A stretch of 64,000 nt of DNA from Kordiimonas aestuarii (GTDB taxonomy: Bacteria; Pseudomonadota; Alphaproteobacteria; Sphingomonadales; Kordiimonadaceae). Position numbers and translations under genes: made by a program. Shown here in pieces: positions 1-9,039 of this stretch (position 1 is its first letter; each line of letters opens with the position of its first letter). Where the stretch lies: NCBI RefSeq assembly GCF_025574465.1, contig NZ_JAOBPP010000015.1, positions 1 to 64,000 of the forward strand, read 5' to 3'. Below the pieces are notes generated by a model. It worked only from the letters and a program-made list of their open reading frames with translations, had not been told where the DNA came from and ran no database searches.

Positions 1-778
1 TAGGTCGTAGACTCATAATTTTTCAACCAGATACAGACTGAAGCCAGTTTTACAGCGGCGAGGAAATTCTCCGGGTTTTTGTCATAGCGCGTTGCAATGC
101 CCCGATAGTGCTTGAGCTTATTGAAGAAACGCTCGACGAGATTACGGTGTCGGTACAGCCATTTACTGAAGGTAAAGGACTGCTTGCGGTTGGCTTTTGG
201 CGGAATATTGGCCCAAGCTCTGCGCGCTGTGGTGAAGGCACGAAGCGCGTCGGTATCATAGGCTTTGTCAGCGAGCAAGATCGCTTCCTCCTTGATGTCC
301 TCAATCAGATCAAGGGCCGGTTTGCTGTCGTGGGTCTGTCCAGCAGTCAGCGAAAGCCTGATCGGCAGACCATCCGCATCGACGAGGGCGTGGATTTTGG
401 TGGTCAGTCCACCCCGGGAACGGCCCATGCAGCCATCGTCCTGATCCCCCTTTTTGCCGTGGCCCCTTGTTGATGCACACGGACACAGCTGCTGTCGATC
501 ATAATGATGTCACCGTCATGGGCTTTGCTCACCGCCTCGAACAGTCGGTCCCACACCCCGGCCTTGCGCCAGCGGACAAACCGGTTGTAGCAGGTGGTGT
601 AGGGACCATATCTTTCGGGAATGTCTGCCCACGGCGTTCCCGCCCGAAAGCGCCACAAGATGCCGTTGATCACCCGGCGGTCATCCACCCTAGGCACCCC
701 GCGCGGCTTGTTCGGCAGCAAAGGCTCTATGATCGACCATTCATAATCTGTCAGTTCATACCGGCGGCGGCGCATCAA
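1..778 (-). CDS. IS5-family transposase, made by -1 frameshift (two frames)
   Basis: Frame A (778 to 404) gives a 124-residue N-terminal part starting MMRRRRYELTDYEW, with the helix-turn-helix-like DUF4096 region and the first catalytic Asp in IIMIDSSCV. Frame B continues from a slippery run (five A then five G on the coding strand, 446-455). After a -1 shift it reads GCMGRSRGGLTTKIHA, then LLADKAYDTD with the second Asp, then NLVERFFNKLKHYR, the Y-R-E-K signature with the catalytic Glu. It ends KNYESTT, and the stop codon starts with the target TA at 1-2. All three DDE residues are present and frame B is uninterrupted, so the enzyme may be active. The fused product is about 260 residues. Confidence 0.88.
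3..18. repeat. Left terminal inverted repeat of the IS5-family element
   Basis: The 16-bp end pairs with 838-853 with two mismatches. It overlaps the last codons of the transposase, whose stop codon begins in the adjoining TA at 1-2 and is completed by a base outside the window. Confidence 0.8.
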
Positions 779-837
779 AACCTCCTCAATGATTTGAGAA
801 GCGTTGAATCATATCTTCGCCTGTTTGGGAATCCCTT

Positions 838-853
838 TTATGAGTTTACGGCC
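838..853. repeat. Right terminal inverted repeat of the IS5-family element
   Basis: The 16-bp end pairs with 3-18. It lies about 60 bp upstream of the transposase start codon at 778 and is followed by TA (854-855), the presumed target duplication. Confidence 0.8.
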
Positions 854-856
854 TAG

Positions 857-1048
857 TATGGGTGCACCAACAAGACCATTGGGATTGATCGCCAAGCCGC
901 CAATAGCTGGCTTTTCCCCTACGCAAAACTGATCTATGTCGACGCAAGATATTTAAGCGAAAGGCCGGAGACGAAAACACCCATACTGGATAGTTCGGTG
1001 CCGATAGAGCGCCGCCGCCTTATCGAGCACTGGCGCCCCGGGAAATAG
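857..1048 (+). pseudogene. 3' remnant of an unidentified gene next to the IS
   Basis: A 63-codon open stretch reads toward the AraC gene and ends at TAG 1046-1048. Its composition looks coding (for example YVDARYLSERPET and IERRRLIEHWRPGK), but it has no usable start codon. An in-frame TAG (854-856) lies exactly at the IS junction. It may be the tail of a gene cut by the insertion element and already decayed. The family was not recognised, and a chance open frame is possible. Confidence 0.35.
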
Positions 1049-1122
1049 TCTATCGCCAAGCACAATATTTCCGCCATGGCAGAAATTCCCGGCAGCCAGA
1101 AGTCCTGAGAAAGCACGAGATG

Positions 1123-3207
1123 TCAGACTTGATCACCGTTTAGGATGTCAGATGGGGACTTCCCAAACCGATTTGTGAACAATTTGGTGAAGTAGCTCAC
1201 GTCCCGAAAACCGCACTTGTATGCCGCTTCCGACACATTGGCCGCCCGCGCGATAAGGAGTTTGTGGCCATACTCCAGCCGCAAGGAACGGATCAGCGCC
1301 GCCGGGGTTTGTGCTGTCAAGTTCACAACCCGTCGGTGCAGTTGCCTTGTGCTAACAGCCAGCGCCTCTGCAAGCTCGGTAACCTGGAAATTGAAGTCAC
1401 CCAGATTCTCTTCGATCGCCTGTCGCAGTTTCTGTTCAAACACCTGATCCTTGGACAGGATATCCGGATCAATCTTTTTGGCCGCTTCAATGGTGCGATA
1501 CTGGATTTCAGCTTCCAGAAGCTCCGTTTGCTCATCAGCGCGCTGGCGAGCACGATCAAGCGACTGCAACATGGCATTAAATCCATGCGCAATATCGCTG
1601 ACTTCATCTTCCATGCCAACATCAAGTCGGTGATCGAGGTTTCCTTCGTCCACCTGCTTCACACCAGCCCTGATACGGTCCAGTGGCTTGACAATTACCC
1701 TACTGAGGTAAGGTCGCAGAAAGACCAGCAAAAGTGCGATAATGATAATCAGCATAATCGCTAGGGGATACAGCTTGTCGTGCGTAGCCAGGCGACGCCC
1801 AAGCGTCAGATCAAACCACAATGAGCCGCCGGCACTAGCGACCGGCATGTCCGCAAGAGCCAGCGTTTCCGGTGGCCACTGCGTACCATCCAACACACCT
1901 ATTGCGTTCGCCCGCCTCAGGGAGGCGATGATTGGGAACGCGTCGTACCCCAAAAGGATGGTACCATCTGGGCGAAGTTCCGCCCCAAAGGTGAAAGATG
2001 CTTGTTTTCCGGTCTCAACCGTCGGCGACATCCACGCGATATACTGCGCATCAGGGGTGGATGCGACATAGATATCCAGTTCGGCGCCCGTCAGGCAGAA
2101 AACCGCAACAACGGGCTCGCTGTTCCGGCAAAAGAATACTTCCCAAAGTCCCACCTTTCCGGCCTCTTCACTATTGGTCGGTGCAAGTTGACCATCGGCG
2201 AAAATGTTGAGCCGCGTGTAACTGTTGCCAAAAAATGGAAACTCGAACGGCAGTGTGATATTTGCTGCGGTGTTCTCTTCATGCGTGAGGCGGACGAGAT
2301 CAGTCGGTTGTGTGATTGCTTTCGTGCTGACCGCCCGGTAACCACTGCCAAGCGGAGCAATCTCGATCCCGCCTTGTCGAAGCATGGCGATATCCTGCCC
2401 CCGCATCGGAGGTTCGTCCGAAAAGAATGCGAGCGTAACGAAAACGGATACCATCAAAATCGCAACAGAGAGTACGCCGGTAATCCGCGCTGCCAGATTT
2501 GCACGTCTTTCGATGAAGGCGAGAAACGTAATCACCATGCCACCCACGATCAGCAGGTTATTGGTGAAGAAAAAACCATAGACGAATTCCATGGGCATGC
2601 CAGGGATGCGCCCCAGCACCGGCACGGTACAACTGAGCAACCGCAGAAACGTGGTGATGAGGAACCCCAGCATCGCCTTGTTTGCATCGCTGATTGCGGG
2701 ACCAGCCGCAGTATATGTCTCTACGCTCAGGAAACGTACGCCGTTTTTTTTCAGCTCACGAGTGAAAATCACCAACGGCCAGCAAAACAGTAGAATAGGC
2801 AATATAAGCAGTTGCCCATAAATCGGCGCCGTGTAATCGAGATTTGTATAAAGCGCATAAGAAAATGCTGCCAACCAGATAAGCGTAACAGCACCTGTTA
2901 CTACCCGATAGGTTTTCAACTGGCGAGACCCCGTCCGCCCTGCAATCGCATAACAAAGCTCGCCGTACAGCAGAGCCGCCGCCAGAATTGCGGGATATTC
3001 CAGATAGTAGGACAGACGGACACTGGGCGTATATATACTCTCATCCGCCAGCGAACAAAGGCAAAATACCAGGCTAGCAACAAGGTGCCATAACAGCCAT
3101 TTTCGGCGCTTGTCACGGTGCGTGCTACGCCAAACTTCAATGATCGCAACCAGAAGCAACAAGGCAACCGACAAAATCAGCAACGTGAAGTGTGAAAACA
3201 CTATCAT
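1123..3207 (-). CDS. Membrane-anchored AraC-family regulator with HAMP domain
   Basis: This is a one-component sensor of about 694 residues. The N-terminal 270 residues hold about eight hydrophobic segments. They are followed by an extracytoplasmic region of about 200 residues, one more membrane segment (LAIMLIIIIALLLVFL), a HAMP linker (VKPLDRIRAGVKQVDEGNLDHRL region), a short coiled segment and a C-terminal AraC/XylS double helix-turn-helix (last ~110 residues, with YKCGFRDVSYFTKLFTNRFG). Start 3207 is preferred over the ORF end at 3261 because a G-rich ribosome site lies just upstream and the hydrophobic sequence begins at once. Known from the families: HAMP domains relay transmembrane signals, and AraC domains bind DNA. 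Inferred: an extracellular ligand controls transcription directly without phosphotransfer. No clear target gene adjoins it. Confidence 0.85.
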   Translation of the reverse strand: MIVFSHFTLLILSVALLLLVAIIEVWRSTHRDKRRKWLLWHLVASLVFCLCSLADESIYTPSVRLSYYLEYPAILAAALLYGELCYAIAGRTGSRQLKTYRVVTGAVTLIWLAAFSYALYTNLDYTAPIYGQLLILPILLFCWPLVIFTRELKKNGVRFLSVETYTAAGPAISDANKAMLGFLITTFLRLLSCTVPVLGRIPGMPMEFVYGFFFTNNLLIVGGMVITFLAFIERRANLAARITGVLSVAILMVSVFVTLAFFSDEPPMRGQDIAMLRQGGIEIAPLGSGYRAVSTKAITQPTDLVRLTHEENTAANITLPFEFPFFGNSYTRLNIFADGQLAPTNSEEAGKVGLWEVFFCRNSEPVVAVFCLTGAELDIYVASTPDAQYIAWMSPTVETGKQASFTFGAELRPDGTILLGYDAFPIIASLRRANAIGVLDGTQWPPETLALADMPVASAGGSLWFDLTLGRRLATHDKLYPLAIMLIIIIALLLVFLRPYLSRVIVKPLDRIRAGVKQVDEGNLDHRLDVGMEDEVSDIAHGFNAMLQSLDRARQRADEQTELLEAEIQYRTIEAAKKIDPDILSKDQVFEQKLRQAIEENLGDFNFQVTELAEALAVSTRQLHRRVVNLTAQTPAALIRSLRLEYGHKLLIARAANVSEAAYKCGFRDVSYFTKLFTNRFGKSPSDILNGDQV

Positions 3208-3413
3208 AGCACACCCCCCCGCGTGCTCATGCGACGAGATTTCTCGTCCGCAGCATACCACGAAGGATGTCAGTATTCCGGATTGCGATTTCTAGTATAT
3301 TCAAAATTGGCATGCAGACTCCCCAACTCCAGCCGTGACTTGCGGGAAGCTATCGCAAGCTAGCGCAATTGGTCAACTCTCATCCCGCGATCACCACAAA
3401 GCGCTCCGCACCT

Positions 3414-4316
3414 TCAATCTATACTCTCAGCACCCTCAACATAGACGCGTGCTTTTTGCCAGAACTCTTCGGCAACGGGGGCCTGACGGGCGCGGGGGCG
3501 CCAGAGACGGATTTCGATATCTATCCCCTGTTGCTCCTGTTCGACGCGGGCAAGGCGCCCGGCTTCCAGGTGGTCTGCGATCAGGCTGAGCGGCAACCAG
3601 GCAACACCGCGGCCATCCAGAGCCATAGCCGTCAACACACTGGCAAGGTGCGATGCAAACACTGGCGTAGGCGCGACCGGCTGCCCGCGTTTTTCAAGCG
3701 CGGCGCGGATAATACGCCCCATGCCGGATTCTTTCGTAAAGGCAAGATGCGGCAGATCACCTTCAACCGCCTGCTCCAGCACCCCCCTCGCCGCCACGGG
3801 GATAAGGGTATCGCCGCCCACAACAAGGGACCGGAAGCCCTGCTCCAGCCGCACGTAAGCTGTCTCATGATGATGGCACAGCAGGAAGTTGGCCCGACCT
3901 TCAACCATGAGCTTTTCGCACGCCATCATGCTGTTGGCCGTCAGTTCAATCACCGCGCTTTGGAATGCCTCATATTCCATATCGCGCAGAAAGCTTGGGA
4001 AAAAAGTCAGAGAAAGCGCATGGGTGGATGCAAAACGCAAGGTGTTGGAGCTGGCGTTCGCCGCTGAAAGCGCCGCCTCCCGTCCCAGCTTGAGCTGCCG
4101 CACTACTTCTTCTGCCGTAAGGCAGAAACGCTCCCCCGCTGGCGTCAGGCGGATGGTATGGGTGTCACGGTCAAAAAGCGCGGCGCCGACCCAGGTTTCA
4201 AGTGCTTGAATGCGGCGGCTGAAGCTTGACTGGCTGACCGCCCGGCTTTCCGCCGCCTTTGAGAAGCCACCAGTTTCCACCAGCGCCAGAAAATCTTCCA
4301 GCCAGTTGATATCCAT
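3414..4316 (-). CDS. LysR-family transcriptional regulator
   Basis: The protein has 300 residues. The N-terminal winged helix-turn-helix (WLEDFLALVETGGFSKAAES, then SQSSFSRRIQALE) is followed by the periplasmic-binding-protein-like effector domain. Start 4316 is chosen because GGGAGGG lies about 10 nt upstream and LysR proteins normally begin just before the LEDF motif; the longer frame to 4391 would add 25 odd residues. It is divergent from the 2-hydroxyacid dehydrogenase gene with about 170 bp between, the usual arrangement for a LysR protein controlling its neighbour. Its effector is probably a hydroxy acid used by the adjacent enzymes (inference). Confidence 0.92.
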   Translation of the reverse strand: MDINWLEDFLALVETGGFSKAAESRAVSQSSFSRRIQALETWVGAALFDRDTHTIRLTPAGERFCLTAEEVVRQLKLGREAALSAANASSNTLRFASTHALSLTFFPSFLRDMEYEAFQSAVIELTANSMMACEKLMVEGRANFLLCHHHETAYVRLEQGFRSLVVGGDTLIPVAARGVLEQAVEGDLPHLAFTKESGMGRIIRAALEKRGQPVAPTPVFASHLASVLTAMALDGRGVAWLPLSLIADHLEAGRLARVEQEQQGIDIEIRLWRPRARQAPVAEEFWQKARVYVEGAESID

Positions 4317-4485
4317 GTTATTTGACCCTCCCCGTCGGTGCGGTCCCCCCGCGACCGCAACCGTACATAAACCGCTTTCCGCGCCTTTCACGGCTTTGCA
4401 TGATTATATGCTGTTTCTGCATTGGAACCAGCGACGCCGCACCGCCTATCTTCTCTTCCCTAACACCGTTGAGAAGGGAAGCAAA

Positions 4486-5508
4486 GTGTCTGGCCACCGC
4501 GTCATCATCACCCAACGTTTTTTCCATCAGGGCGCAATCGATTACCTGCGCCAGCATGGCTGTGAACCGCATATCGCGCCGCTGCCAACGGGACAAGCGG
4601 ACGGTAAGTTGAGCCACGATCATTTATGTGACCTGCTGGCGGGCGCGAAAGGCTGGGTCGTAGGCCATGCCCGCGTAACCGAAGCCCTGATCACGGCCCT
4701 GCCGGACCTTGAGGTAATCTCGCGCCGCGGTGTAGGCTATGACCGGGTAGACACAGCCGCAGCGGCACGTCACGGCCGGGTGGTCTGCATTGCCTCAGGC
4801 GGCAACGATGCCTCGGTTGCGGATCATGCCATCGCCATGATGCTGGCACTTGGCCGGCGTTTCCGCGAAAGCCAGCGCAACATGGCAGGCGGTGACTGGT
4901 CCATCCTGCAAGGGCATGACCTTTACGGCAAAACCGTTGGCATTGTCGGGCTGGGGCGCATCGGCCAAAGCCTGGTCAAGCGCCTGTCGGGCTTTGATGC
5001 ACGCATCTTCACCCCTGCGGGCTGGTGCGATGCAGGTTACGCCCGTGCGCATAATATCGAATGCGTGGAAATGGACACCCTGCTGGCGGAAAGCGATTAT
5101 ATATCGCTGCATGCGCCACTGACGGATGAAACACGGTTCCTGATCGATGAAAAGGCGCTGAGACGTATGAAAGAGAGTGCCTGCCTCATCAACACTGCCC
5201 GTGGCGGACTGGTGGATGACCGCGCGCTTCTGGCCGCGCTCAAATCGGGCCAGATCGCCGGGGCCGGGCTGGACACTTTCGTGAGCGAGGGCGATCCCAC
5301 TTATGCTGATGTGTCGAAAGAACTGATCGCGCTTGATAATGTTATCGCAAGCCCCCACGCCGCCGCCTCAAGCGTTGAGGGGCTGGAACGCACCAATATG
5401 ATCGCCGCCCGCTGTGTGGTGGATGTGCTGGAGGGTCGTACACCCCCCGCTGAATGTGTCGTGGCTGACGGCAGAACCAATGCCCCTTATCGGGCCCAGA
5501 CGACGTGA
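4486..5508 (+). CDS. D-isomer-specific 2-hydroxyacid dehydrogenase (phosphoglycerate dehydrogenase-like)
   Basis: This is a 340-residue NAD-dependent dehydrogenase. The nucleotide-binding motif GIVGLGRIGQSL lies near residue 150, the substrate/catalytic Arg in NTARGGLVDD, and the catalytic His in SPHAAASSVEG. The start is taken as GTG 4486, behind the strong site GAGAAGGGA (4471-4479). The open frame runs back to 4210, but that extension overlaps the divergent LysR gene and has no matching domain. It is the first gene after the divergent promoter and is followed after 12 bp by the tartrate/malate dehydrogenase. It has no C-terminal ACT domain, so it more likely handles a hydroxy-acid or hydroxypyruvate-type substrate than serine biosynthesis (inference). 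Confidence 0.88.
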   Translation: MSGHRVIITQRFFHQGAIDYLRQHGCEPHIAPLPTGQADGKLSHDHLCDLLAGAKGWVVGHARVTEALITALPDLEVISRRGVGYDRVDTAAAARHGRVVCIASGGNDASVADHAIAMMLALGRRFRESQRNMAGGDWSILQGHDLYGKTVGIVGLGRIGQSLVKRLSGFDARIFTPAGWCDAGYARAHNIECVEMDTLLAESDYISLHAPLTDETRFLIDEKALRRMKESACLINTARGGLVDDRALLAALKSGQIAGAGLDTFVSEGDPTYADVSKELIALDNVIASPHAAASSVEGLERTNMIAARCVVDVLEGRTPPAECVVADGRTNAPYRAQTT

Positions 5509-5520
5509 AAGAGTAAAAGA

Positions 5521-6597
5521 ATGAGCAATGAAGCAATATACCGCATCGCCGTTATCCCCGGAGACGGGATTGGCCAGGAAGTGGTGCCCGAAGGCCTTCA
5601 AGTGTTGGAGAAAGTCGGCAAAAAATATGGCTGCCGCTTTGAGCAGGCGCACTTTGATTTTGCATCGAGCGACTATTACGTAGCCCACGGCCAGATGATG
5701 CCAAACGACTGGAAAAAACAGCTGACCGACCATGATGCCATCTTCTTTGGTGCCGTCGGCTGGCCCGAAACGGTGCCCGATCATATCTCGCTTTGGGGTT
5801 CGCTTATCCAGTTCCGGCGCGAGTTTGACCAATATGTCAACCTGCGGCCGGTCAAGCTGATGCCGGGTGTGCCCAGCCCGCTGGCGAACCGCAAACCGGG
5901 GGACATTGATTTTTACGTCGTGCGGGAGAACACCGAAGGGGAATATTCCTCGATCGGCGGGAAAATATTCCCCGGTACCGAGCGGGAGGTGGTGATGCAG
6001 GAAACGGTGATGACCCGCATCGGCGTGGACCGTATCCTGAAATACGCCTTTGAGCTGGCCTCCCGGCGCGAGAAAAAGCACCTGACATCGGCCACCAAAT
6101 CAAACGGCATTTCCATCACCATGCCTTACTGGGATGAGCGCGTAGAGGCGATGGCAAAACAGTACCCCGATATCGCGTGTGACAAATATCACATCGATAT
6201 CCTGACCGCCCACTTTGTGCAGCACCCTGACTGGTTTGACGTGGTTGTTGCCTCCAACCTGTTTGGCGATATCCTGTCAGACCTTGGCCCTGCCTGCACC
6301 GGCACCATCGGCATCGCGCCCGCCGGCAACATCAACCCGGAGCGGCGCTTCCCATCCCTGTTTGAACCGGTTCATGGGTCCGCGCCCGATATCGCTGGCA
6401 AAGGCATCGCCAACCCGGTGGGGCAGATATGGTCGGCCGCCCTCATGCTGGACCACCTTGGCGAACATGACGCGGCAGCCGACGTGGTGCGCGCGATTGA
6501 GCAAGTGCTGGCCAAGCCCGAATACCGCACGCGCGACCTTGGCGGCGATGCCGACATGCGCACCTGCGGTCAGGCCATAGCCGACGCGCTTACCTAG
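5521..6597 (+). CDS. Tartrate dehydrogenase / D-malate dehydrogenase (decarboxylating) family
   Basis: The 358-residue protein belongs to the isocitrate/isopropylmalate dehydrogenase superfamily. The N-terminal IAVIPGDGIGQEV, the central VVRENTEGEYS and the metal-binding VASNLFGDILSDLGP followed by PVHGSAPDIAGKGIANP are all intact. The ENTEGEYSS pattern points to the TtuC/DmlA subgroup, which oxidises tartrate or D-malate with NAD and Mn2+ or Mg2+. It follows the hydroxyacid dehydrogenase in one unit. With the glycerate kinase at 16211 it could carry tartrate-type acids to 2-phosphoglycerate. Exact substrate is not certain from sequence. Confidence 0.9.
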   Translation: MSNEAIYRIAVIPGDGIGQEVVPEGLQVLEKVGKKYGCRFEQAHFDFASSDYYVAHGQMMPNDWKKQLTDHDAIFFGAVGWPETVPDHISLWGSLIQFRREFDQYVNLRPVKLMPGVPSPLANRKPGDIDFYVVRENTEGEYSSIGGKIFPGTEREVVMQETVMTRIGVDRILKYAFELASRREKKHLTSATKSNGISITMPYWDERVEAMAKQYPDIACDKYHIDILTAHFVQHPDWFDVVVASNLFGDILSDLGPACTGTIGIAPAGNINPERRFPSLFEPVHGSAPDIAGKGIANPVGQIWSAALMLDHLGEHDAAADVVRAIEQVLAKPEYRTRDLGGDADMRTCGQAIADALT

Positions 6598-6614
6598 CCA
6601 TCAGACATCAGCTA

Positions 6615-8018
6615 TCAGGCATCAGGCGCCGCAGGGCGGTTCACACGCAGCGCGTCAAACAGCGCGGTGAAATCGCCCTGCCCGTCAAGCTGCCACACAA
6701 AGGCACGCACGCGGCCGGCCTGCGCATTGCTCAGGTATTTCTGCGCGACATCGTCAAACTTGGCTTCAAAATCCTCATCCGTCATGGGCGTGTCCATACC
6801 GCCCCGGGCAGTATCCACCTGTTCGGTCAACACCTCGCCGCTTTTCAGCGTCACTGTCACACGGTTGGCGATATGGCGCGGGAAGGTGGCTGTCAGGGCC
6901 GGATCCTCGGCTGCGGTGATCTTGTCCATCAGTGGAATAATCCGGTTGTCGCGCAGGCTCTCATCTGAATAGCTGTCCATGGTGATACCGCCGTCCAGAA
7001 ACGCGCGAGCAACGGTAAACGGCAGGCTGTGGTCGGCGGTTTCACGTGTGCGCGGGCGCCACTTTTCCGCGTCGCGGGCGGTGATGCGGTAGGCGGCGTT
7101 TGTTGTCTCCACATGGATGGATTTTACCGCGTCAAGGTCCGCGATCTGCGGCCTGAGCTTGAGCGCCGCCCACACAGCGGTCTGTATCTCGCCCTGTGTG
7201 GGCAACAGTTTGGTCAAGGTATGGGTGATGGCATAATCCGGGTTTTCGGCCGTCGCGAAACGCGTGATGTCAAAGTTCATATCCAGCGAAAGCTGTTTTA
7301 TAAAACCCATTTCACCCTCAAAAATGGGAGATGGTCCTGTCAGGCCCTCCCGCGCGAGGGCAGCACAAACGATGGCATTGCGGGCGGCGTTCGCGGCGGA
7401 ACATCCCTTCCAGCCCGACAGCTCCCCGGCACGCACCTGCCTGAGCGCTACATGCCCGCCAGCCGCCATGTTGATGGCCTGCGTCAGTTGGTCGGCAGAC
7501 AGTCCCATCAGCTTCCCCGCCGCCACCGCCACGGAAATGAGCACATAATTCACATGGTCCCAGCCCAGGCTATAAAGCCGGGCGGCATCCTGCAACCGGC
7601 ACTGGACCTCATAGCCCAGCACGATCGCAAGGATCAGGTCCTGGCCACTTTTGCCCTCAGCTTCCGCCACCGCAAGGCAGGCGGGAATATTATCACTTGG
7701 GTGGCCCAGTTCCTTGCCGATGTAGCCGTCGTTATAGTCCAGATAGCGCACCATGGTGCCGTTCACGAAAGCAGCGGTGTCCGCCGTGGTACGCTCGGCC
7801 GTGCCGATAAGCGTAGCGCGGTTTACGGGTACGGTGCGGGCGTAACGCCGCCCCGCCACCACAGGCTGCGCATCATAGGCACCCAGCGCGCAGGCAAGGC
7901 TGTCCAGCACCCGCTGTTTGACGGTTTTGACCGCATGCGCACTAAGGTCTGCATAACTGAGCGACGCCGCATAAACGGCAATCTGCTGTGCAATGCTGGC
8001 CGGTTTGGTCTTCGTCAT
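6615..8018 (-). CDS. MmgE/PrpD-family dehydratase or decarboxylase
   Basis: The 467-residue protein is related to 2-methylcitrate dehydratase and cis-aconitate decarboxylase. Family features are SLACALGAYDA near residue 40, VNGTMVRYLDYNDGY near 95, GHPSDNIPACLAVAEA and a C-terminal region with GGMDTPMTDEDFEAKF. Start 8018 is used because GGGAAAG lies 8 nt upstream; the frame runs on to 8153 but would then overlap the exchanger gene. It lies 17 bp behind the cation exchanger in the same direction and converges with the malate/tartrate dehydrogenase. Members act on citrate-like hydroxy acids, which suits this island; the real substrate is unknown. Confidence 0.88.
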   Translation of the reverse strand: MTKTKPASIAQQIAVYAASLSYADLSAHAVKTVKQRVLDSLACALGAYDAQPVVAGRRYARTVPVNRATLIGTAERTTADTAAFVNGTMVRYLDYNDGYIGKELGHPSDNIPACLAVAEAEGKSGQDLILAIVLGYEVQCRLQDAARLYSLGWDHVNYVLISVAVAAGKLMGLSADQLTQAINMAAGGHVALRQVRAGELSGWKGCSAANAARNAIVCAALAREGLTGPSPIFEGEMGFIKQLSLDMNFDITRFATAENPDYAITHTLTKLLPTQGEIQTAVWAALKLRPQIADLDAVKSIHVETTNAAYRITARDAEKWRPRTRETADHSLPFTVARAFLDGGITMDSYSDESLRDNRIIPLMDKITAAEDPALTATFPRHIANRVTVTLKSGEVLTEQVDTARGGMDTPMTDEDFEAKFDDVAQKYLSNAQAGRVRAFVWQLDGQGDFTALFDALRVNRPAAPDA

Positions 8019-8034
8019 GGTTCTTACTTTCCCG

Positions 8035-9039
8035 TTAGCCCTGCAATACAGCAGCACCGATATAAGCCGCGTAGGCCGTGACAAGACACACCCCCGAGGA
8101 CCGGCCAAGGGACATGCGGCTGAATACAAAAATCGAGAGAACAACAGTCGCACCCGCGAGTACCCACAACTCTCCGCTAATCGTGCTCATATCGATCGGC
8201 TTAGGGCTTGACAGTGTGGTCGCGCCCAAAATGGCGGTGGCGTTGAAAATGTTGGAACCCAGAATATTGCCGACAATCATCGCGGAGTTGCGGTGCATGG
8301 ATGCCGCGACCACGGTCGCAAGTTCGGGCAGCGAGGTGCCAAGCGCAACAATAGTGAGGCCCACGACGGAGTCAGAGACGCCAAGGCTGGCGGCAATGCC
8401 GGTGGCGCCATCCACCGTCAGCGCAGCCGAAAGCGGCAGCATGACAAGCCCGGCGAGCGTGAACATCGCGGCCTTTGGCAAGCTGCCGGACTGCGCTGCA
8501 ATGCATTCCACCTCGTTTACCAGTTCCCTCGAGGCCTGCCGTGTGGTGGAGATATTATACACCGTGTAAGCCATATAGACGACAAACAGGCACAAAAGTG
8601 CCACACCCGCCTCAGTACCCAGGGCACCCGTCAGCGCCAGCGCAATAATGGTAATGGTGGTGATCAGCATATACACCGTGTTACGTCGGATGAACGGCTG
8701 GTTGCAGCACACCGGCAACAGCACCGCCGGAACCCCCAGCACCAGCAGGGTATTGGTGATATTGCTGCCAATCACGTTGCCGACAGCCAGTGCCGGTACA
8801 CCTTCCATTGCCGCCTTGACGCCCACAACAAGTTCGGGTGCCGATGTACCAAAACCCACAACAGTCAGCCCGATCAACAGCGGCGGAATGTGCAAGGCCT
8901 GTGCAATGGCCGTGGCGCCGCGCACGAGAAAGTCGCCGGCAACGGTCAGGAGAGCCAGCCCGATCACCAGCCAGAGAAAGTCCATAAGCATATAATCCAA
9001 TGTCCATTGTTCCGCCCCCGCCGATAGATGGAAGCTCAA
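8035..9039 (-). CDS. Calcium/sodium antiporter (CaCA family, YrbG type)
   Basis: A 334-residue inner-membrane exchanger has the two inverted alpha repeats of the CaCA family: GFGTSAPELVVG with GNVIGSNITN in the first half, and ALGTSLPELATV with GNILGSNIFN in the second. About ten hydrophobic helices are evident. The start is TTG 9039 with GGAGAG about 12 nt upstream; internal ATG codons at 8991 and 8985 are alternatives. It heads a two-gene unit with the PrpD gene. Its presence among hydroxy-acid genes is unusual and may relate to divalent cations entering with metal-citrate-type substrates through the CitMHS transporter (inference). Confidence 0.9.
   Translation of the reverse strand: MSFHLSAGAEQWTLDYMLMDFLWLVIGLALLTVAGDFLVRGATAIAQALHIPPLLIGLTVVGFGTSAPELVVGVKAAMEGVPALAVGNVIGSNITNTLLVLGVPAVLLPVCCNQPFIRRNTVYMLITTITIIALALTGALGTEAGVALLCLFVVYMAYTVYNISTTRQASRELVNEVECIAAQSGSLPKAAMFTLAGLVMLPLSAALTVDGATGIAASLGVSDSVVGLTIVALGTSLPELATVVAASMHRNSAMIVGNILGSNIFNATAILGATTLSSPKPIDMSTISGELWVLAGATVVLSIFVFSRMSLGRSSGVCLVTAYAAYIGAAVLQG

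Larger units (their letters stand above)
1..856 (-). mobile_element. IS5-family (IS427-like) insertion sequence
   Basis: An insertion sequence of about 851 bp is bounded by imperfect 16-bp terminal inverted repeats: GGTCGTAGACTCATAA at 3-18 and TTATGAGTTTACGGCC at 838-853, which match at 14 of 16 positions. A TA dinucleotide follows each repeat (1-2 and 854-855) and fits a two-base target duplication. The only content is a transposase read on the minus strand in two overlapping frames. End sequence, size and two-frame layout match the IS427 group of IS5. The left flank lies outside the window, so the target duplication is seen only in part. Confidence 0.9.

Noticed and set aside
50..304. 84-residue minus-strand frame starting MRTSRRKRSCSL
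   Set aside because: It overlaps the transposase C-terminal part, whose frame carries the DDE residues; this frame has no recognisable domain.
4210..4485. Upstream extension of the 2-hydroxyacid dehydrogenase frame
   Set aside because: It overlaps the start of the divergent LysR gene and lacks dehydrogenase sequence; GTG 4486 has a much better ribosome site.
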